From positions 1-7,149 of the forward strand of contig JBFLXN010000140.1 of the NCBI GenBank assembly GCA_040755715.1: a stretch of 7,149 nucleotides of DNA, written 5' to 3'. The notes below the pieces were generated by a model that saw nothing but the letters and a program-made list of their open reading frames with translations, had not been told where the DNA came from and did not search any database. A program made the position numbers and the translations under genes. Positions 5,542-7,149 of the stretch are shown piece by piece. Position 1 is the first letter of the stretch, and every line of letters starts with the position of its first letter. This DNA comes from JBFLXN01 sp040755715 [NCBI: Candidatus Edwardsbacteria bacterium]. Lineage in GTDB: Bacteria > Edwardsbacteria > AC1 > JBFLXN01.

Positions 5542-5621
5542 TCAATTATCAATTGGCAATTAACCATGGAGAATACAGAGAAGGAGAAAAAAATAATGTT
5601 GAAATGCTAATTGACAATTTT
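5542..5621. repeat. Inverted heptamer arrays upstream of the HTH-KaiC pair
   Basis: Bases 5542-5562 are three 7-mers (TCAATTA, TCAATTG, GCAATTA). Bases 5601-5614 include GAAATGC and TAATTGA, the latter being the exact reverse complement of TCAATTA, with a partial unit to 5621. The 38 bases between include AAGGAG (5581-5586) and an ATG at 5596 that opens only four codons. The right array abuts a 22-bp perfect palindrome. Confidence 0.7.
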
Positions 5622-5641
5622 GTCCCGATATATCGGGACAA
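5620..5641. repeat. Perfect 22-bp palindrome, possible operator or RNA hairpin
   Basis: TTGTCCCGATA and its exact reverse complement TATCGGGACAA lie back to back with no spacer. In RNA this gives a stem of about nine pairs with a short AT loop. It ends 24 bases before the ATG at 5666, just upstream of AAAGGAG (5651-5657). No T-run follows on either strand, which argues against a terminator. It could be an operator for the downstream HTH protein, or a dispersed palindromic repeat. Confidence 0.75.
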
Positions 5642-5665
5642 TGAATAAATAAAGGAGACTTAAAT

Positions 5666-6004
5666 ATGAAATTTGGACCAGAGATAGAGCAGTTCGTGGA
5701 AGAGGTGGTTAACTCTTTTACCAAATGGGAACTCATCAAGTTCTTCCACGAAAATCCTTTCACCTTTGATACAGCTGAACGATTAGCCAAGCATCTCGGA
5801 AGGAAAGAAACAGAGGTGAAACAGGCTGCTGAAGAACTGAAAAAGTCCGGCCTATTAAGAAATGGTAGCATCCCCGGCGAGTATTCATTCACTGAGGATG
5901 AACAGAAACAAAAATTAGTAAAAAAATTAGTTCAACTTTGTGCCGATAGAACTAATAGACTCTTTCTCGCCAGCAAGATTTTAAAGGAGGAGACTAAAAA
6001 ATGA
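5666..6004 (+). CDS. Small winged-helix HTH protein
   Basis: The protein has 112 residues. Residues 18-65 read as a winged helix: FTKWELIKFFHENP, then TAERLAKHLG (36-45), then a recognition helix KETEVKQAAEELKKSG (47-62) and a short wing. The last 40 residues are charged helix, possibly for dimerisation. No ligand domain, cysteine cluster or membrane segment is seen. AAAGGAG lies 8 bases upstream of the start. The stop overlaps the KaiC-like start by four bases (ATGA), so the two products are probably made in a fixed ratio. A DNA-binding regulator, perhaps acting with or on the KaiC-like ATPase, is likely; target sites are unknown, although the 22-bp palindrome upstream is a candidate. Confidence 0.75.
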   Translation: MKFGPEIEQFVEEVVNSFTKWELIKFFHENPFTFDTAERLAKHLGRKETEVKQAAEELKKSGLLRNGSIPGEYSFTEDEQKQKLVKKLVQLCADRTNRLFLASKILKEETKK

Positions 6005-6753
6005 AACGGATGAAGACAGGCATTCCAGGCCTGGACGAAATGCTGGACGGAGGCTTGATAGAAGGAACTTCCACGCTACTTAAAGGTCCAGCCGGAATAG
6101 GTAAAACCACGCTGGGGTTGCAATTTATCTATAAAGGTATTGTTGAACATAACGAGCCGGGGTTGATTGTCTCGTTTGAACATCTCCCTGCCAAAATCTA
6201 TCGGGATGCCGAAAGCTTCGGTTGGAATTTGAGAAAACTTGAGGAAAATGGTAAATTACGCACTATTCTCACTTCTCCTCAAATCTTTCATCAAGAATTG
6301 ATGATCACTGGGGGGATGCTTGACAGACTTACTTGCGAAATGAATCTGAAACGATTCTTGATTGACAATATCAGTTACTTTGAAGTTGGCTATGCCCAAC
6401 CGGTGAATCTGCGCGGCGTCTACAATACCCTTATTGGCGGTTTAGAAAGGAATGGACTCACCTCTATTCTTATCAGTGAGTCAAGTCATATCTCTACCGA
6501 CTATGTCGTCTATGACCACGGTCTCTCATATCTGACTGACTGTGTGGTTCTCTTGCGCTTCGTGGAGATCGAGGGAGAAATGGAAAAAGCCATCCTGATT
6601 TTGAAGATGCGAGCTACCAGTCACGATACAAAAATCCGGCGGCTGGAAATCAGTGAAAAAGGAATGACTATTAAGAGTGACTTTAAAGGTTATGAGCAGA
6701 TGCTGACGGGCATTCCCAGAAGATTTGCTAGGGTGAGAGGAAAGATTATTTGA
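6001..6753 (+). CDS. Single-domain KaiC-like RecA-superfamily ATPase
   Basis: The 250 residues form one KaiC/RadA-type ATPase domain. Seen in order are TGIPGLDEMLDGGL (6-19), the Walker A loop GPAGIGKTT (29-37), a strand ending SFEH (58-61) where KaiC usually has paired glutamates, the Walker B strand RFLIDN (118-123), and the C-terminal KaiC signature LKMRATSHDTKIRRLEI (201-217). Only E60 of the usual EE pair is kept; the second is H61. Circadian KaiC has two such domains, and no kaiA or kaiB is here, so a clock role is unlikely. Single-domain relatives in bacteria and archaea are mostly uncharacterised signalling ATPases. AGGAGG (5985-5990) precedes the ATG by 10 bases. The coding sequence looks somewhat richer in G and C than purD or mntA by eye, which might reflect separate ancestry. 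Confidence 0.88.
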   Translation: MKRMKTGIPGLDEMLDGGLIEGTSTLLKGPAGIGKTTLGLQFIYKGIVEHNEPGLIVSFEHLPAKIYRDAESFGWNLRKLEENGKLRTILTSPQIFHQELMITGGMLDRLTCEMNLKRFLIDNISYFEVGYAQPVNLRGVYNTLIGGLERNGLTSILISESSHISTDYVVYDHGLSYLTDCVVLLRFVEIEGEMEKAILILKMRATSHDTKIRRLEISEKGMTIKSDFKGYEQMLTGIPRRFARVRGKII

Positions 6754-6834
6754 CCTAACCCCCCAGCCCCCTTCCCCGAGGGGGAAGGGGGGAAAAACAA
6801 GTCCCTTCCCTATGGGGAAGGGATATAGTTAGGT
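6753..6834. repeat. 82-bp C/G-rich element folding as a three-way junction
   Basis: ACCTAAC (6753-6759) and GTTAGGT (6828-6834) form terminal inverted repeats. Inside are two hairpins: an 11-bp stem 6767-6777 with 6781-6791 (3-base loop) and a 9-bp stem 6802-6810 with 6815-6823 (4-base loop). Both are built from C-runs around TTCCC. The element begins at the last base of the KaiC-like stop codon. Similar CCTAACCCCC...CCTTCCC units are familiar as dispersed intergenic repeats in cyanobacteria and other bacteria, so a small non-autonomous repeat is likely. It may also act as a 3' end structure, but no T-tract follows either stem. Confidence 0.75.
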
Positions 6835-6880
6835 AAGAGGTTATCTTAGAGGCCTAGGAATTTCAATAAAGCCACAGAAT

Positions 6881-7024
6881 TACACAGAAACATACAGAAA
6901 AATAGAAATTCATAGAAATATAAGAAGAAATTCATAGAAATAGATTGAAACTGATAGAAATTAATTGAAAAGATGAATTCCAATGAGTTTCCATAAATTT
7001 CAATGAATTTCAACAAATTTCTGT
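6881..7024. repeat. Phased 10-bp repeat array with inverted halves
   Basis: In the left half, GAAA recurs at 10-base spacing (ending at 6890, 6900, 6930, 6940, 6950, 6960 and 6970, with a short phase slip at 6904-6920). In the right half, TTTC recurs at 10-base spacing (starting at 6988, 6998, 7008 and 7018). The halves are imperfect inverted repeats: 6934-6970 against 6988-7024 gives 28 Watson-Crick pairs and one G-U in 37 positions. A 17-bp exact direct repeat occurs at 6904-6920 and 6926-6942. No coding potential is seen. The stretch 6835-6880 just before it shows nothing recognisable. Confidence 0.8.
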
Positions 7025-7031
7025 ATTATAG

Positions 7032-7149
7032 TTACTGGTGAAGAATCAAGACTTCAATATAACTGGTTCCTGATAAGGGAAGCCAAAGTTTTTGCTCTTT
7101 GACATTTTCTATTCTTATTTTCTTTTTCCTTTGCGAGAACGATAAATTC
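7032..7149 (-). CDS. Possible 3' end of a minus-strand gene entering from the right
   Basis: On the minus strand two frames are open from the right edge: one for 38 codons to TAA (7034-7032), with a peptide ending SGTSYIEVLILHQ, and one for 31 codons to TGA (7056-7054), ending TLASLIRNQLY. At most one is real. Neither tail is recognised, and both are short enough to be chance. If one is real, the repeat array at 6881-7024 lies between convergent genes. Confidence 0.2.
   Translation of the reverse strand, partial: NLSFSQRKKKIRIENVKEQKLWLPLSGTSYIEVLILHQ

Noticed and set aside
5565-5610. 14-codon ORF between purE and the HTH gene
   Set aside because: Too short and ends within repeat sequence; reported only as a possible relic of an older start region.
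5611-5640. TTGACA at 5611 as a promoter for the HTH-KaiC pair
   Set aside because: No acceptable -10 at 16-18 bases; the spacing falls in the GC-rich half of the palindrome.
6767-6823. C/G-rich hairpins after the KaiC-like gene as an intrinsic terminator
   Set aside because: Strong stems but no T-tract follows on either strand; better described as a repeat element.
6881-7024. CRISPR array
   Set aside because: Units are about 10 bp with no 25-40 bp repeats or unique spacers, and there are no cas genes.
7065-7094. Weak terminator: GGTTCC/GGAAGCC stem followed by TTTTT
   Set aside because: Six pairs with a bulge and a four-base gap before the T-run; too weak, and more than 300 bases from the last plus-strand gene.

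Overview
The window is a compact bacterial segment, AT-rich by eye. It has one long gene on the minus strand (an IspH-UbiA fusion), a divergent plus-strand operon (PD-(D/E)xK-like protein, purD, a nucleotidyltransferase/HEPN pair, purE), and a second plus-strand pair (winged-helix protein and single-domain KaiC-like ATPase). Gene starts have Shine-Dalgarno sequences and several genes overlap by 4-8 bases. The two promoters read as standard sigma-70 type. The MEP-pathway enzyme IspH, class I-like PurE, many short intergenic palindromes and a single-domain KaiC suggest an uncultured or candidate-phylum bacterium. Something like Omnitrophota is my guess from general resemblance, not proven here.

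Layout. 1-329: possible minus-strand gene start running off the left edge, then a nested repeat block. 330-2063 (-): HMBPP reductase fused to a polytopic UbiA-type prenyltransferase domain. 2064-2335: divergent promoter region; the plus-strand transcript has a leader of about 150 nt containing an inverted 7-bp-periodic array. 2336-5504 (+): five genes with spacings of -4, -8, -8 and +3 bases, almost certainly one operon. 5505-5665: a gap filled by another inverted heptad array and a perfect 22-bp palindrome. 5666-6753 (+): HTH and KaiC-like genes with an ATGA overlap. 6753-6834: an 82-bp C/G-rich multi-hairpin element. 6881-7024: an inverted array of 10-bp units. 7032-7149: perhaps the end of a minus-strand gene.

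How the genes fit. PurD (step 2) and PurE (carboxylation of AIR) are two steps of de novo purine synthesis. Between them sits a pair whose motifs match the MntA/HepT type of toxin-antitoxin: GSX10DXD in the first protein and RX4HXY in the second. It is translationally embedded in the purine operon. The HTH/KaiC pair looks like a regulator or signalling ATPase module of unknown output.

The most striking overall signal is the repeats. Four separate places carry short tandem arrays with a 7-bp period. Three of these, all intergenic, have a matching array in inverted orientation; the fourth is an in-frame 21-bp array inside purD that lengthens the protein by seven residues. A fifth locus uses a 10-bp period with the same inverted design.
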